Origin: Rhynchopus sp. YZ270_cl-10
Taxonomy: Eukaryota; Euglenozoa; Diplonemea; Diplonemida; Diplonemidae
DNA length: 64,000 bases
Direction of reading: 5' to 3'
Assembly (NCBI GenBank): GCA_964035575.1
Contig: OZ037843.1
Span: 1-64,000 of the forward strand
Shown: one piece after another, positions 1-19,188 of the stretch
Layout of the letters: the number at the start of each line of letters is the position of its first letter
Numbering within the stretch: position 1 is the stretch's first letter
Notes under the pieces: model-generated
The model's database searches: none
What the model was told of the DNA's origin: nothing
Seen by the model: only the letters and a program-made list of their open reading frames with translations
Made by a program: the position numbers and the translations under genes

Positions 1-3000
1 GGTTTGCGGGTTTGCGGGTTTGCGGGTTTGCGGGTTTGCGGGTTTGCGGGTTTGCGGGTTTGCGGGTTTGCGGGTTTGCGGGTTTGCGGGTTTGCGGGTT
101 TGCGGGTTTGCGGGTTTGCGGGTTTGCGGGTTTGCGGGCGGTTTGCGGGTTTGCGGGTTTGCGGGTTTGCGGGTTTGCGGGTTTGCGGGTTTGCGGGTTT
201 GCGGGTTTGCGGGTTTGCGGGTTTGCGGGTTTGCGGGTTTGCGGGTTTGCGGGTTTGCGGGTTTGCGGGTTTGCGGGTTTGCGGGTTTGCGGGTTTGCGG
301 GTTTGCGGGTTTGCGGGTTTGCGGGTTTGCGGGTTTGCGGGTTTGCGGGTTTGCGGGTTTGCGGGTTTGCGGGTTTGCGGGTTTGCGGGTTTGCGGGTTT
401 GCGGGTTTGCGGGTTTGCGGGTTTGCGGGTTTGCGGGTTTGCGGGTTTGCGGGTTTGCGGGTTTGCGGGTTTGCGGGTTTGCGGGTTTGCGGGTTTGCGG
501 GTTTGCGGGTTTGCGGGTTTGCGGGTTTGCGGGTTTGCGGTTTGCGGGTTTGCGGGTTTGCGGGTTTGCGGGTTTGCGGGTTTGCGGGTTTGCGGGTTTG
601 CGGGTTTGCGGGTTTGCGGGTTTGCGGGTTTGCGGGTTTGCGGGTTTGCGGGTTTGCGGGGTTTGCGGGTTTGCGGGTTTGCGGGTTTGCGGTTTGCGGG
701 TTTGCGGGTTTGCGGGTTTGCGGGTTTGCGGGTTTGCGGGTTTGCGGGTTTGCGGGTTTGCGGGTTTCGGGTTTGCGGGTTTGCGGGTTTGCGGGTTTGC
801 GGGTTGCGGGTTTGCGGGTTTGCGGGTTTGCGGGTTTGCGGGTTTGCGGGTTTGCGGGTTTGCGGGTTTGCGGGTTTGCGGGTTTGCGGGTTTGCGGGTT
901 TGCGGGTTTGCGGGTTTGCGGGTTTGCGGGTTTGCGGGTTTGCGGGTTTGCGGGTTTGCGGGTTTGCGGGTTTGCGGGTTTGCGGGTTTGCGGGTTTGCG
1001 GGCTTTGCGGGTTTGCGGGTTTGCGGGTTTGCGGGTTTGCGGGTTTGCGGGTTTGCGGGTTTGCGGGTTTGCGGGTTTGCGGGTTTGCGGGTTTGCGGGT
1101 TTGCGGGTTTGCGGGTTTGCGGGTTTGCGGGTTTGCGGGTTTGCGGGTTTGCGGGTTTGCGGGTTTGCGGGTTTGCGGGTTTGCGGGTTTGCGGGTTTGC
1201 GGGTTTGCGGGTTTGCGGGTTTGCGGGTTTGCGGGTTTGCGGGTTTGCGGGTTTGCGGGTTTGCGGGTTTGCGGGTTTGCGGGTTTGCGGGTTTGCGGGT
1301 TTGCGGGTTTGCGGGTTTGCGGGTTTGCGGGTTTGCGGGTTTGCGGGTTTGCGGGTTTGCGGGTTTGCGGGTTTGCGGGTTTGCGGGTTTGCGGGTTTGC
1401 GGGTTTGCGGGTTTGCGGGTTTGCGGGTTTGCGGGTTTGCGGGTTTGCGGGTTTGCGGGTTTGCGGGTTTGCGGGTTTGCGGGTTTGCGGGTTTGCGGGT
1501 TTGCGGGTTTGCGGGTTTGCGGGTTTGCGGGTTTGCGGGTTTGCGGGTTTGCGGGTTTGCGGGTTTGCGGGTTTGCGGGTTTGCGGGTTTGCGGGTTTGC
1601 GGGTTTGCGGGTTTGCGGGTTTGCGGGTTTGCGGGTTTGCGGGTTTGCGGGTTTGCGGGTTTGCGGGTTTGCGGGTTTGCGGGTTTGCGGGTTTGCGGGT
1701 TTGCGGGTTTGCGGGTTTGCGGGTTTGCGGGTTTGCGGGTTTGCGGGTTTGCGGGTTTGCGGGTTTGCGGGTTTGCGGGTTTGCGGGTTTGCGGGTTTGC
1801 GGGTTTGCGGGTTTGCGGGTTTGCGGGTTTGCGGGTTTGCGGGTTTGCGGGTTTGCGGGTTTGCGGGTTTGCGGGTTTGCGGGTTTGCGGGTTTGCGGGT
1901 TTGCGGGTTTGCGGGTTTGCGGGTTTGCGGGTTTGCGGGTTTGCGGGTTTGCGGGTTTGCGGGTTTGCGGGTTTGCGGGTTTGCGGGTTTGCGGGTTTGC
2001 GGGTTTGCGGGTTTGCGGGTTTGCGGGTTTGCGGGTTTGCGGGTTTGCGGGTTTGCGGGTTTGCGGGTTTGCGGGTTTGCGGGTTTGCGGGTTTGCGGGT
2101 TTGCGGGTTTGCGGGTTTGCGGGTTTGCGGGTTTGCGGGTTTGCGGGTTTGCGGGTTTGCGGGTTTGCGGGTTTGCGGGTTTGCGGGTTTGCGGGTTTGC
2201 GGGTTTGCGGGTTTGCGGGTTTGCGGGTTTGCGGGTTTGCGGGTTTGCGGGTTTGCGGGTTTGCGGGTTTGCGGGTTTGCGGGTTTGCGGGTTTGCGGGT
2301 TTGCGGGTTTGCGGGTTTGCGGGTTTGCGGGTTTGCGGGTTTGCGGGTTTGCGGGTTTGCGGGTTTGCGGGTTTGCGGGTTTGCGGGTTTGCGGGTTTGC
2401 GGGTTTGCGGGTTTGCGGGTTTGCGGGTTTGCGGGTTTGCGGGTTTGCGGGTTTGCGGGTTTGCGGGTTTGCGGGTTTGCGGGTTTGCGGGTTTGCGGGT
2501 TTGCGGGTTTGCGGGTTTGCGGGTTTGCGGGTTTGCGGGTTTGCGGGTTTGCGGGTTTGCGGGTTTGCGGGTTTGCGGGTTTGCGGGTTTGCGGGTTTGC
2601 GGGTTTGCGGGTTTGCGGGTTTGCGGGTTTGCGGGTTTGCGGGTTTGCGGGTTTGCGGGTTTGCGGGTTTGCGGGTTTGCGGGTTTGCGGGTTTGCGGGT
2701 TTGCGGGTTTGCGGGTTTGCGGGTTTGCGGGTTTGCGGGTTTGCGGGTTTGCGGGTTTGCGGGTTTGCGGGTTTGCGGGTTTGCGGGTTTGCGGGTTTGC
2801 GGGTTTGCGGGTTTGCGGGTTTGCGGGTTTGCGGGTTTGCGGGTTTGCGGGTTTGCGGGTTTGCGGGTTTGCGGGTTTGCGGGTTTGCGGGTTTGCGGGT
2901 TTGCGGGTTTGCGGGTTTGCGGGTTTGCGGGTTTGCGGGTTTGCGGGTTTGCGGGTTTGCGGGTTTGCGGGTTTGCGGGTTTGCGGGTTTGCGGGTTTGC

Positions 3001-5527
3001 GGGTTTGCGGGTTTGCGGGTTTGCGGGTTTGCGGGTTTGCGGGTTTGCGGGTTTGCGGGTTTGCGGGTTTGCGGGTTTGCGGGTTTGCGGGTTTGCGGGT
3101 TTGCGGGTTTGCGGGTTTGCGGGTTTGCGGGTTTGCGGGTTTGCGGGTTTGCGGGTTTGCGGGTTTGCGGGTTTGCGGGTTTGCGGGTTTGCGGGTTTGC
3201 GGGTTTGCGGGTTTGCGGGTTTGCGGGTTTGCGGGTTTGCGGGTTTGCGGGTTTGCGGGTTTGCGGGTTTGCGGGTTTGCGGGTTTGCGGGTTTGCGGGT
3301 TTGCGGGTTTGCGGGTTTGCGGGTTTGCGGGTTTGCGGGTTTGCGGGTTTGCGGGTTTGCGGGTTTGCGGGTTTGCGGGTTTGCGGGTTTGCGGGTTTGC
3401 GGGTTTGCGGGTTTGCGGGTTTGCGGGTTTGCGGGTTTGCGGGTTTGCGGGTTTGCGGGTTTGCGGGTTTGCGGGTTTGCGGGTTTGCGGGTTTGCGGGT
3501 TTGCGGGTTTGCGGGTTTGCGGGTTTGCGGGTTTGCGGGTTTGCGGGTTTGCGGGTTTGCGGGTTTGCGGGTTTGCGGGTTTGCGGGTTTGCGGGTTTGC
3601 GGGTTTGCGGGTTTGCGGGTTTGCGGGTTTGCGGGTTTGCGGGTTTGCGGGTTTGCGGGTTTGCGGGTTTGCGGGTTTGCGGGTTTGCGGGTTTGCGGGT
3701 TTGCGGGTTTGCGGGTTTGCGGGTTTGCGGGTTTGCGGGTTTGCGGGTTTGCGGGTTTGCGGGTTTGCGGGTTTGCGGGTTTGCGGGTTTGCGGGTTTGC
3801 GGGTTTGCGGGTTTGCGGGTTTGCGGGTTTGCGGGTTTGCGGGTTTGCGGGTTTGCGGGTTTGCGGGTTTGCGGGTTTGCGGGTTTGCGGGTTTGCGGGT
3901 TTGCGGGTTTGCGGGTTTGCGGGTTTGCGGGTTTGCGGGTTTGCGGGTTTGCGGGTTTGCGGGTTTGCGGGTTTGCGGGTTTGCGGGTTTGCGGGTTTGC
4001 GGGTTTGCGGGTTTGCGGGTTTGCGGGTTTGCGGGTTTGCGGGTTTGCGGGTTTGCGGGTTTGCGGGTTTGCGGGTTTGCGGGTTTGCGGGTTTGCGGGT
4101 TTGCGGGTTTGCGGGTTTGCGGGTTTGCGGGTTTGCGGGTTTGCGGGTTTGCGGGTTTGCGGGTTTGCGGGTTTGCGGGTTTGCGGGTTTGCGGGTTTGC
4201 GGGTTTGCGGGTTTGCGGGTTTGCGGGTTTGCGGGTTTGCGGGTTTGCGGGTTTGCGGGTTTGCGGGTTTGCGGGTTTGCGGGTTTGCGGGTTTGCGGGT
4301 TTGCGGGTTTGCGGGTTTGCGGGTTTGCGGGTTTGCGGGTTTGCGGGTTTGCGGGTTTGCGGGTTTGCGGGTTTGCGGGTTTGCGGGTTTGCGGGTTTGC
4401 GGGTTTGCGGGTTTGCGGGTTTGCGGGTTTGCGGGTTTGCGGGTTTGCGGGTTTGCGGGTTTGCGGGTTTGCGGGTTTGCGGGTTTGCGGGTTTGCGGGT
4501 TTGCGGGTTTGCGGGTTTGCGGGTTTGCGGGTTTGCGGGTTTGCGGGTTTGCGGGTTTGCGGGTTTGCGGGTTTGCGGGTTTGCGGGTTTGCGGGTTTGC
4601 GGGTTTGCGGGTTTGCGGGTTTGCGGGTTTGCGGGTTTGCGGGTTTGCGGGTTTGCGGGTTTGCGGGTTTGCGGGTTTGCGGGTTTGCGGGTTTGCGGGT
4701 TTGCGGGTTTGCGGGTTTGCGGGTTTGCGGGTTTGCGGGTTTGCGGGTTTGCGGGTTTGCGGGTTTGCGGGTTTGCGGGTTTGCGGGTTTGCGGGTTTGC
4801 GGGTTTGCGGGTTTGCGGGTTTGCGGGTTTGCGGGTTTGCGGGTTTGCGGGTTTGCGGGTTTGCGGGTTTGCGGGTTTGCGGGTTTGCGGGTTTGCGGGT
4901 TTGCGGGTTTGCGGGTTTGCGGGTTTGCGGGTTTGCGGGTTTGCGGGTTTGCGGGTTTGCGGGTTTGCGGGTTTGCGGGTTTGCGGGTTTGCGGGTTTGC
5001 GGGTTTGCGGGTTTGCGGGTTTGCGGGTTTGCGGGTTTGCGGGTTTGCGGGTTTGCGGGTTTGCGGGTTTGCGGGTTTGCGGGTTTGCGGGTTTGCGGGT
5101 TTGCGGGTTTGCGGGTTTGCGGGTTTGCGGGTTTGCGGGTTTGCGGGTTTGCGGGTTTGCGGGTTTGCGGGTTTGCGGGTTTGCGGGTTTGCGGGTTTGC
5201 GGGTTTGCGGGTTTGCGGGTTTGCGGGTTTGCGGGTTTGCGGGTTTGCGGGTTTGCGGGTTTGCGGGTTTGCGGGTTTGCGGGTTTGCGGGTTTGCGGGT
5301 TTGCGGGTTTGCGGGTTTGCGGGTTTGCGGGTTTGCGGGTTTGCGGGTTTGCGGGTTTGCGGGTTTGCGGGTTTGCGGGTTTGCGGGTTTGCGGGTTTGC
5401 GGGTTTGCGGGTTTGCGGGTTTGCGGGTTTGCGGGTTTGCGGGTTTGCGGGTTTGCGGGTTTGCGGGTTTGCGGGTTTGCGGGTTTGCGGGTTTGCGGGT
5501 TTGCGGGTTTGCGGGTTTGCGGGTTTG
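1..5527 (+). repeat. (GGGTTTGC)n satellite array, about 690 units
   Basis: An 8-bp tandem repeat fills the first 5.5 kb and continues past the left edge. The seven or so irregular units (near 139, 539, 660, 692, 769, 804 and 1001) all lie in the first kilobase; from about 1010 to 5527 every unit I read is identical. Since 8 is not a multiple of 3 and no frame contains a stop, all three forward frames stay open with an eight-residue repeat (RVCGFAGL); I regard these as non-coding. The array ends as GGGTTTG and then abuts the interior of a minus-strand LINE fragment at 5528. A nine-unit array of the same repeat lies at 31280. Confidence 0.97.
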
Positions 5528-6734
5528 TGAAGCCCCAAGTGGTTGAGGTGGGCCTCGCCGGTCACACCATTGGCAAACTCCGTCATGGCCTCCTGCGACC
5601 CCAGCACCTGCACCAGGCGGTTCGACACCTCCACTGCTGTGTCATACAGCTGCTTGCGCATTGCCCTCACGTCCGGCTGCGTGTCGTGGTCCCAGAGGTG
5701 TAGTGCCACATAACCACAATCATTAGTAGACACGTTGGGGATGCGTTTAGCTCCAAACTTCGCCAGAGTCGCGTCCACAGACACCGCCTGCTCTGTATAC
5801 GCAGGAGCGTTCACGTTTGCGCACCCACCGGTCAACGCAAACGGGGACAAGCTTACCGGGTGCTCCGGATCAGCAGGGGCAGGGCGCAGGTCCCAGGGCG
5901 TCACCGCTCGCCACAACAACGACAGCAAGACCAGTAGGGACACCGCCAGCATGCCAAATGCCATCCCGATCCTACGAGTCCACCTGCGTGCTGCCACACG
6001 GCGCACCTCCAAGAGAAGAACCCAGCCAAGTGGGCGCGCGACGCCGACCAGTGCCACAAAACCCGCCAAACAACCACCTGCGGACCATGCAACCCACACC
6101 CACTCGGCTGCACGCACCGACAACTGACCCACCCCCATCACACTGGCTCTCACCAAGCTGGCAGCCACTCGGATCCCTCCGGTCCATCGGTGCACTCGCT
6201 CGCTCGCCCCTTCCAGCCACCGCCACCCCCTGCGTGCGCGGCACAGTCCCCGCAGCAGACCCACCCCCAGCACCTCCGCGTCCCGAAACAGCGCACAACC
6301 CAAAGCATGTGGCGCTGACCTCCCAAGCTCAGACCCCACAAAAACCAGAACCCAGATGGCCACACACTGCAAAGCACCTCTCAACGCATCGGCGACCCTG
6401 ATCCTGCGGAAAACTGGGTGCGCTGCCGGGGAGGGCGGACGATTGCAGGGCGCCTTGCGCCGACGGAGCCTGCCCGCCTGTGACTTGGTCCAGTTCAAGG
6501 ACCGGTGTCCTCGTCACGTCCTCCTGGTCCTCCTGCCCACCAGCCACAAAATGAGATGACTGAGGGTAGGGGCGCGTCTGTCCTTCCACAGATCCAGGAC
6601 CGCGAACGACACAAACACTCCCCACTCAGGTGCCTCGGCTACCCAGCAGGGGTCAGGCTGACGCAAGGAGGTGAAGACCTCCCAGAGGTTGCACCACCAG
6701 TCGAACCAAAACTCTATCTGTACACACCCCTTTT
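5528..6734 (-). mobile_element. LINE3 fragment, part 2 (minus strand), cut off by the satellite
   Basis: This stretch is the near-identical reverse complement of LINE1 positions about 9290-10490, that is, the part of the LINE ORF from the zone after the Ser/Asn tract to just past the first OTU-like cysteine. Its upstream portion is found at 17241-17764; the two pieces are adjacent in element coordinates and are separated by insertion B. Everything downstream in the element (RT, endonuclease and so on) is missing and replaced by the GGGTTTGC array at 5528. LINE insertions normally lose their 5' end, not their 3' end, so the loss here is secondary. The open frames within it are remnants of the LINE ORF or its antisense. 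Confidence 0.9.
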
Positions 6735-6737
6735 TCT

Positions 6738-6840
6738 GGGGTTCATTTTTTTTTACAAGGGGTTCATTTTTTTTTACAGGGGTTCATTTTTTTTTACAAA
6801 GGGGTTCATTTTTTTTTACAGGGGTTCATTTTTTTTTACA
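6738..6840 (+). repeat. 5' minisatellite of element B, five units
   Basis: Five units, each starting GGGGTTC followed by A, a T run and ACA (about 20 bp each), start near 6738, 6759, 6779, 6801 and 6821. They occupy the same place, and have the same plan, as the GGGGACC arrays at the 5' ends of LINE1 and LINE2. Confidence 0.9.
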
Positions 6841-6866
6841 CAAAAAACTATGTTAAGACGAAATCC

Positions 6867-6938
6867 TACCGATGTGCCTACATGGGGCGTCCCCCGTCAG
6901 TAGTGCGCCAGATGAGGGGCACGAAGCGAAATGCGGTG
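6867..6938 (+). ncRNA. Degenerate HDV-like ribozyme fold in element B
   Basis: The order of parts matches the LINE ribozymes. P2 is TACCGAT 6867-6873 with ATGCGGTG 6931-6938 (one bulged G). P3 is GCC 6876-6878 with GGC 6886-6888, enclosing a seven-base L3 TACATGG. The P1 3' strand position holds GTCCCCC (6889-6895), followed by GTCAG. P1.1 can form as AC/GT. A possible P4 is GTGC/GCAC (6903-6906/6919-6922), and the junction ACGAAGC contains the expected catalytic C (6922). The P1 5' strand offered by the minisatellite (GGGGTTC) pairs with only four or five of seven positions, so I infer decay or loss of function. Confidence 0.4.
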
Positions 6939-7423
6939 AAAGGTGCAGGCCTGTTTTGCAGCAGGTCTGGAGAGTTGTGGCAACTCGTCTGCTGAGCGTG
7001 TGAAGTATCAAGGCAGAGGTTCGCTGTTCAAGTAAAACCTACCCTGGTCATCCTCTGCCTGTCTTGGTTTCTGTCGTGATTGTTTGTGTTTGTGGGCGGG
7101 ATCAGATGGGTGGAGGGTGTTTACTTTGTGTTTAGCTCGGAGAAGTGGCTTACCCGCCCACTCTCTGTTATTTATTCAGTGTCATTTTTTCATTCATCCC
7201 CAAAGTTTGTAGACAGAGTCAAGACCACCTTGGCCAAAAGGGTTTTTTCACCACACTTTTCTTTTGCTTCCATTCGTGGAAGCGTTTGCTTTTCTTCTGT
7301 TCCTGGCCTGACGTGTGTTCAACAGGTGTGCTATTTTTACCAAGTGGAATCCATTTTTCTTTTTCCAGGGGAGGCACTAAAACAAACCATTCTGCAGACA
7401 ACAAAGCAAAGGCAATGTGTTTT

Positions 7424-7434
7424 TTATTCTCCCT
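7424..7434 (+). repeat. Left target-site duplication of LINE1
   Basis: TTATTCTCCCT directly precedes LINE1; the same 11 bp follow its poly-A tail at 16856-16866. The unoccupied version occurs once at 30920-30930 in the second copy of element B, where the sequence continues without interruption. Confidence 0.93.
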
Positions 7435-7440
7435 ATTACA

Positions 7441-7638
7441 GGGGACCATTTTTTTACAGGGGACCATTTTTTTACAGGGGACCATTTTTTTACAGGGGAC
7501 CATTTTTTTACAGGGGACCATTTTTTTACAGGGGACCATTTTTTTACAGGGGACCATTTTTTTACAGGGGACCATTTTTTTACAGGGGACCATTTTTTTA
7601 CAGGGGACCATTTTTTTACAGGGGACCATTTTTTTACA
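7441..7638 (+). repeat. 5' minisatellite of LINE1: 11 perfect 18-bp units
   Basis: The unit is GGGGACC-A-T7-ACA. Eleven identical units start at 7441 and every 18 bp up to 7621. Each unit begins with the seven bases that pair with the ribozyme P1 3' strand at 7727-7733. The unit is also a multiple of three, which leaves all frames open here; I do not regard it as coding. Confidence 0.97.
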
Positions 7639-7773
7639 CATTACAACACACTTGTCCTTTCTTTTTACCCTCCCTCCCTCCCCCTTTCCTTTGTTTTATT
7701 GTGAGCCTTGTACGCCTCCACGGGGCGGTCCCTGGGCAACGGTTGAGGAGTGCAGGCCGGCGAAGCGCAAGGC
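7621..7773 (+). ncRNA. HDV-like self-cleaving ribozyme of LINE1
   Basis: The fold has the double-pseudoknot order of the HDV family. P1 is GGGGACC 7621-7627 with GGTCCCT 7727-7733, giving seven pairs with a G-U wobble at the predicted cleavage site, as in HDV. J1/2 is long (7628-7704). P2 is GCCTTGT 7705-7711 with GCAAGGC 7767-7773. P3 is GCC 7714-7716 with GGC 7724-7726 around L3 TCCACGG. P1.1 is CC 7718-7719 with GG 7734-7735. The strand after P1 reads TGGGCAAC, as I recall it from genomic HDV. P4 is GGTT 7741-7744 with GGCC 7755-7758. The J4/2 strand GGCGAA 7759-7764 holds the catalytic C at 7761. Cleavage would fall just before a GGGGACC. HDV-like ribozymes at the 5' end of R2 and L1Tc elements are known; the fold here is my manual reading. 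Confidence 0.85.
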
Positions 7774-7827
7774 GTAGTGTGTTTTGTCCTTCTTTGTTTT
7801 CGTTTTTTGGTTTTTGCTTTTTTAAAA

Positions 7828-16866
<9,039 letters not shown>

Positions 16867-16893
<27 letters not shown>

Positions 16894-17209
16894 GTCTTCT
16901 TTTTTTCCTTTTTTTGCCCCAGAAGTGTGACGCCTGTGTATTCAAATTGATCAAAAAGAATAAAAAACAAACACATAATGCAGTTTCTTGTTTTGTATAA
17001 AACTCTGTTGGCTCTACCGTACTCTTCGCCCGCCTTTTATACAAAACTTGAAACACCGACCATTTTTGGTCATCATTTTTTCCTTTTCATTTTTCCATTT
17101 CCTTTTTCCTTTTCCATTTCCTGTTCATTTTATTGTCTTTATTGTCTTCTCCATTTCTTCCTTTTTCCTTTCTATTCTCATAAAAAACTAGTCCAAGTAC
17201 AAAAAAGAG

Positions 17210-17240
<31 letters not shown>
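16867..17240 (+). mobile_element. Element B, 3' part, ending in poly-A
   Basis: This continues element B after the LINE1 insertion. It matches 30931-31279 through most of its length (for example the AAAACAAACACA region and CAAGTACA-AAAAGAG just before the A-run) and ends in a run of about 30 A at 17209-17240. A TSD copy (CACCCCTTTT, 17241-17250) and the rest of LINE3 follow. No coding region is evident. Confidence 0.8.
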
Positions 17241-17241
<1 letters not shown>

Positions 17242-17764
17242 ACCCCTTTTGCCACACCCGCATCATCACACAGCCACTCTGTCCTTCTCGCCCCGCAAGG
17301 CTGACCCCGAACACCAGCATACCTCGCTCACCACCCCCTAGGTTGTTGTCGCTGATGTTGTTGCTGCGTCTGCTGTTGATGTTGGTGCTGCTGTTGGACC
17401 TGCTGTTGGAACTGCTGCTGCAGAAGTCTTTGGAACTGCAGTTGAAACTGCTGTTGTGCCTGCTGTTGGAACTGCTGCTGGAACTGCTTTTGGAGACGCT
17501 GTTGGAACCGCTGCTGCAGAAGTCTGTGGAACTGCTGTTGAAACTGCTGTTAAGCCTACTGTTGGAACTGCTGTTGGACCTGCCGTTAGAGCTGCTGCCG
17601 CAGAAGTCCTTGCTGATGAAACTGCTGTTGTGCCTGTTGCTGGAACTGCTTTTGGAAACGCTGTTGGAACTGCTGCTGCAGAAGCCATTGGAACTGCTGT
17701 TGAAACTGCTGTTGTTGAGCCTGCTGTTGGAACTGCTGATGGACCTGCCGTTGGAGCTGCTGCT
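17241..17764 (-). mobile_element. LINE3 fragment, part 1 (minus strand), 5'-truncated
   Basis: This is the reverse complement of LINE1 positions about 8868-9300: the degenerate half of the Ser/Asn tract and the sequence up to GGGGTGT, where element B is inserted. The minus-strand frame still reads Ser/Asn followed by GGGERGMLVFGVSLAGREG, as in LINE1, with internal deletions in the triplet tract. Homology to LINE1 stops near 17764, which I take as the 5' truncation point. It continues in element order at 6734-5528. Confidence 0.88.
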
Positions 17765-18512
17765 CAAAGGCTCAAAGGTGCAGAGGTCTGTTTAGCCTTA
17801 CAGCAAATCCTTTAAAAAAGGAAAGGCCTTGAGACATAACAAAAGAGGGTTTTGAGGCAGACGGAGGGGCTCAACAAATAAGACCTTCCAGGACCCAAGT
17901 TTTTTCTAGCCCACAGCAACATAGGTAGAAAGAACATGAGAGGAAGAAGGGACTTACCTGCATGTGAGATGAAGAGGGAAATAGGCAGAGGAGAAGGAGG
18001 GGCTTTTTCACTTCAGGGGTTCTTGATGGTCAGGGCTGGGTTTCTTCTAGGTGGAGATTCCCATGGGTAGACCAAAAAGAGAGAGTAGGTTGAGGTGAAA
18101 AAGTTTGGGACAATAAAGACAATAAAGACAATGTAAAACAGTTGAAACAATGACAATAACATACAGACAGACCAAGTGATTACCTCCCATGCCTCAGGGG
18201 CAAGGATGTTCAGCTGGTTCTGGGTTAGTTTCCTGAATCTGGAGGGGGGGTGAGCGAATCATACAACCCTTCAGTATGGAAACGGAGTCTTGGGCAAGCC
18301 TGTGAAAAAGAGGAATAATGGAACAAAAGGACAAGGGTAAAAAAAATATTAACAAGGGGGTGAATAAAATAAAGAAAATATTAACAAACTAGACAAGGGG
18401 GTGAGGGGTAAAAAATGGGGGTTGTGTTTTTGAATTTGGTGACGGGCTAAAAAACCTGTCGTTCTTGTGTGACACTTCCATGGAAACGTGATGAGGACCA
18501 CACTTTTTTTAC
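17765..18512. other. Unassigned unique sequence with splice-site-like motifs (minus strand)
   Basis: No long ORF and no match elsewhere in the window. On the minus strand there is a full-consensus 5' splice site CAGGTAAGT (17959-17951), a second donor-like GAGGTAATC (about 18184), and a pyrimidine-rich acceptor-like stretch ending CACAG near 18300. Between the last two one frame reads about 34 codons without a stop. This could be an exon of a spliced gene or a noncoding transcript, or chance; the other genes in the window look intronless. Several AATAAA-like motifs occur around 18110. Confidence 0.25.
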
Positions 18513-19188
18513 AGGTGGTTTTTTTTGTAAGGACCTCACACACTGGGCAGGCGGTCAGCTATTCGCTTCCCGCGGGGCGTTCGCGTGCGCGCTTCGCGCG
18601 CCCGCTCACGGTAACGTGTACAAAAAAACCTCACTCGTGCCTTCATGAACTGGCCTGTAAAGTGGCCTGTAAAAAGTGGTGTTTTTGTGGTAAACGCCAG
18701 ATGGTCAAAAGAGTGATCTGAGCATATTCCCCAGGTATAACTGGTACTCAAAAAGTTCATTAACGAAGGAATCTTGCACTTTTGACCATCACATATTAGA
18801 TGTGTTTTTTCAGGTTTTTCAATGCACTTTCCTGTACTGGGAAGCATGCCACAAGTGTCATGTTTTACAAGGCAAAAATGACCAAAAAAGCTGATTTTTG
18901 GCCGAATGCCACATGTCATTTGGCAGTCCAATTTCTGAACACGACTGAAAAAAAATTTTTTTTTGGGCCTCAATACCCCCAAACAACACGTTAAGCCCAA
19001 AAAATTCACTTTTGGATGAGCAACTATTTATTTAAAAAAATCGATTTTTTGGTCAAATCCCCTCTGGTGGTGAGGGGGTGTGTGTGTGTGTGTGTGGGTG
19101 TGTGTGTGTGTGGGTGTGTAGTGTGTGTGGTGTGGGTGGCGCACATCTCTATAGTAAAGACTAAAAAACTAAGGTTTTTTAGGATTTT
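18513..19188. repeat. Repeat A, copy 1 (noncoding)
   Basis: About 675 bp shared with 29991-30680, with a few substitutions and short indels. It begins AGGTGGTTTTTTTTGTAAG, has a GC-rich block with the palindrome GCGCGCTTCGCGCGC near 18590, then AT-rich sequence and a (GT)n/GGTGTG microsatellite at about 19076-19135. No ORF, terminal inverted repeat or target duplication was recognised. It may be a non-autonomous transposon whose ends I cannot define, or part of a segmental duplication. Confidence 0.75.

Larger units (their letters stand above)
6735..7434 (+). mobile_element. Element B, 5' part (non-autonomous retroelement)
   Basis: B is inserted in LINE3 between duplicated copies of the 11-bp target ACACCCCTTTT (6724-6734 and 17240/17241-17250; the first A is ambiguous with the poly-A tail). 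It runs 6735-7434, is interrupted by LINE1, and resumes at 16867-17240, ending in a poly-A run. Without LINE1 it is about 1.07 kb and has no convincing ORF. The 5' end carries five units of a GGGGTTC-poly(T)-ACA minisatellite, then a GC-rich block (6867-6938) resembling the LINE ribozyme. The layout (5' ribozyme-like block, no ORF, 3' poly-A, LINE-type target duplication) suggests a non-autonomous partner of the LINEs, comparable in plan to trypanosomatid NAR/SIDER elements. A 5'-truncated second copy is at 30677-31279. Confidence 0.75.

Noticed and set aside
1-5527. Terminal telomere
   Set aside because: At a left chromosome end the plus strand should be C-rich; here it is G-rich, and the array abuts an internal LINE fragment.
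4-5546. Three overlapping forward ORFs of about 1840-1900 residues (RVCGFAGL repeats)
   Set aside because: An 8-bp repeat without a stop in any frame keeps all frames open; no promoter, start context or codon signal supports coding.
6950-7040. tRNA-derived SINE head in element B (GGTTCGCTGTTCAAG resembles a B box)
   Set aside because: No matching A box at the right spacing and no cloverleaf could be drawn.
7441-7638. CRISPR array
   Set aside because: Direct units without unique spacers, inside a eukaryotic retrotransposon 5' region.
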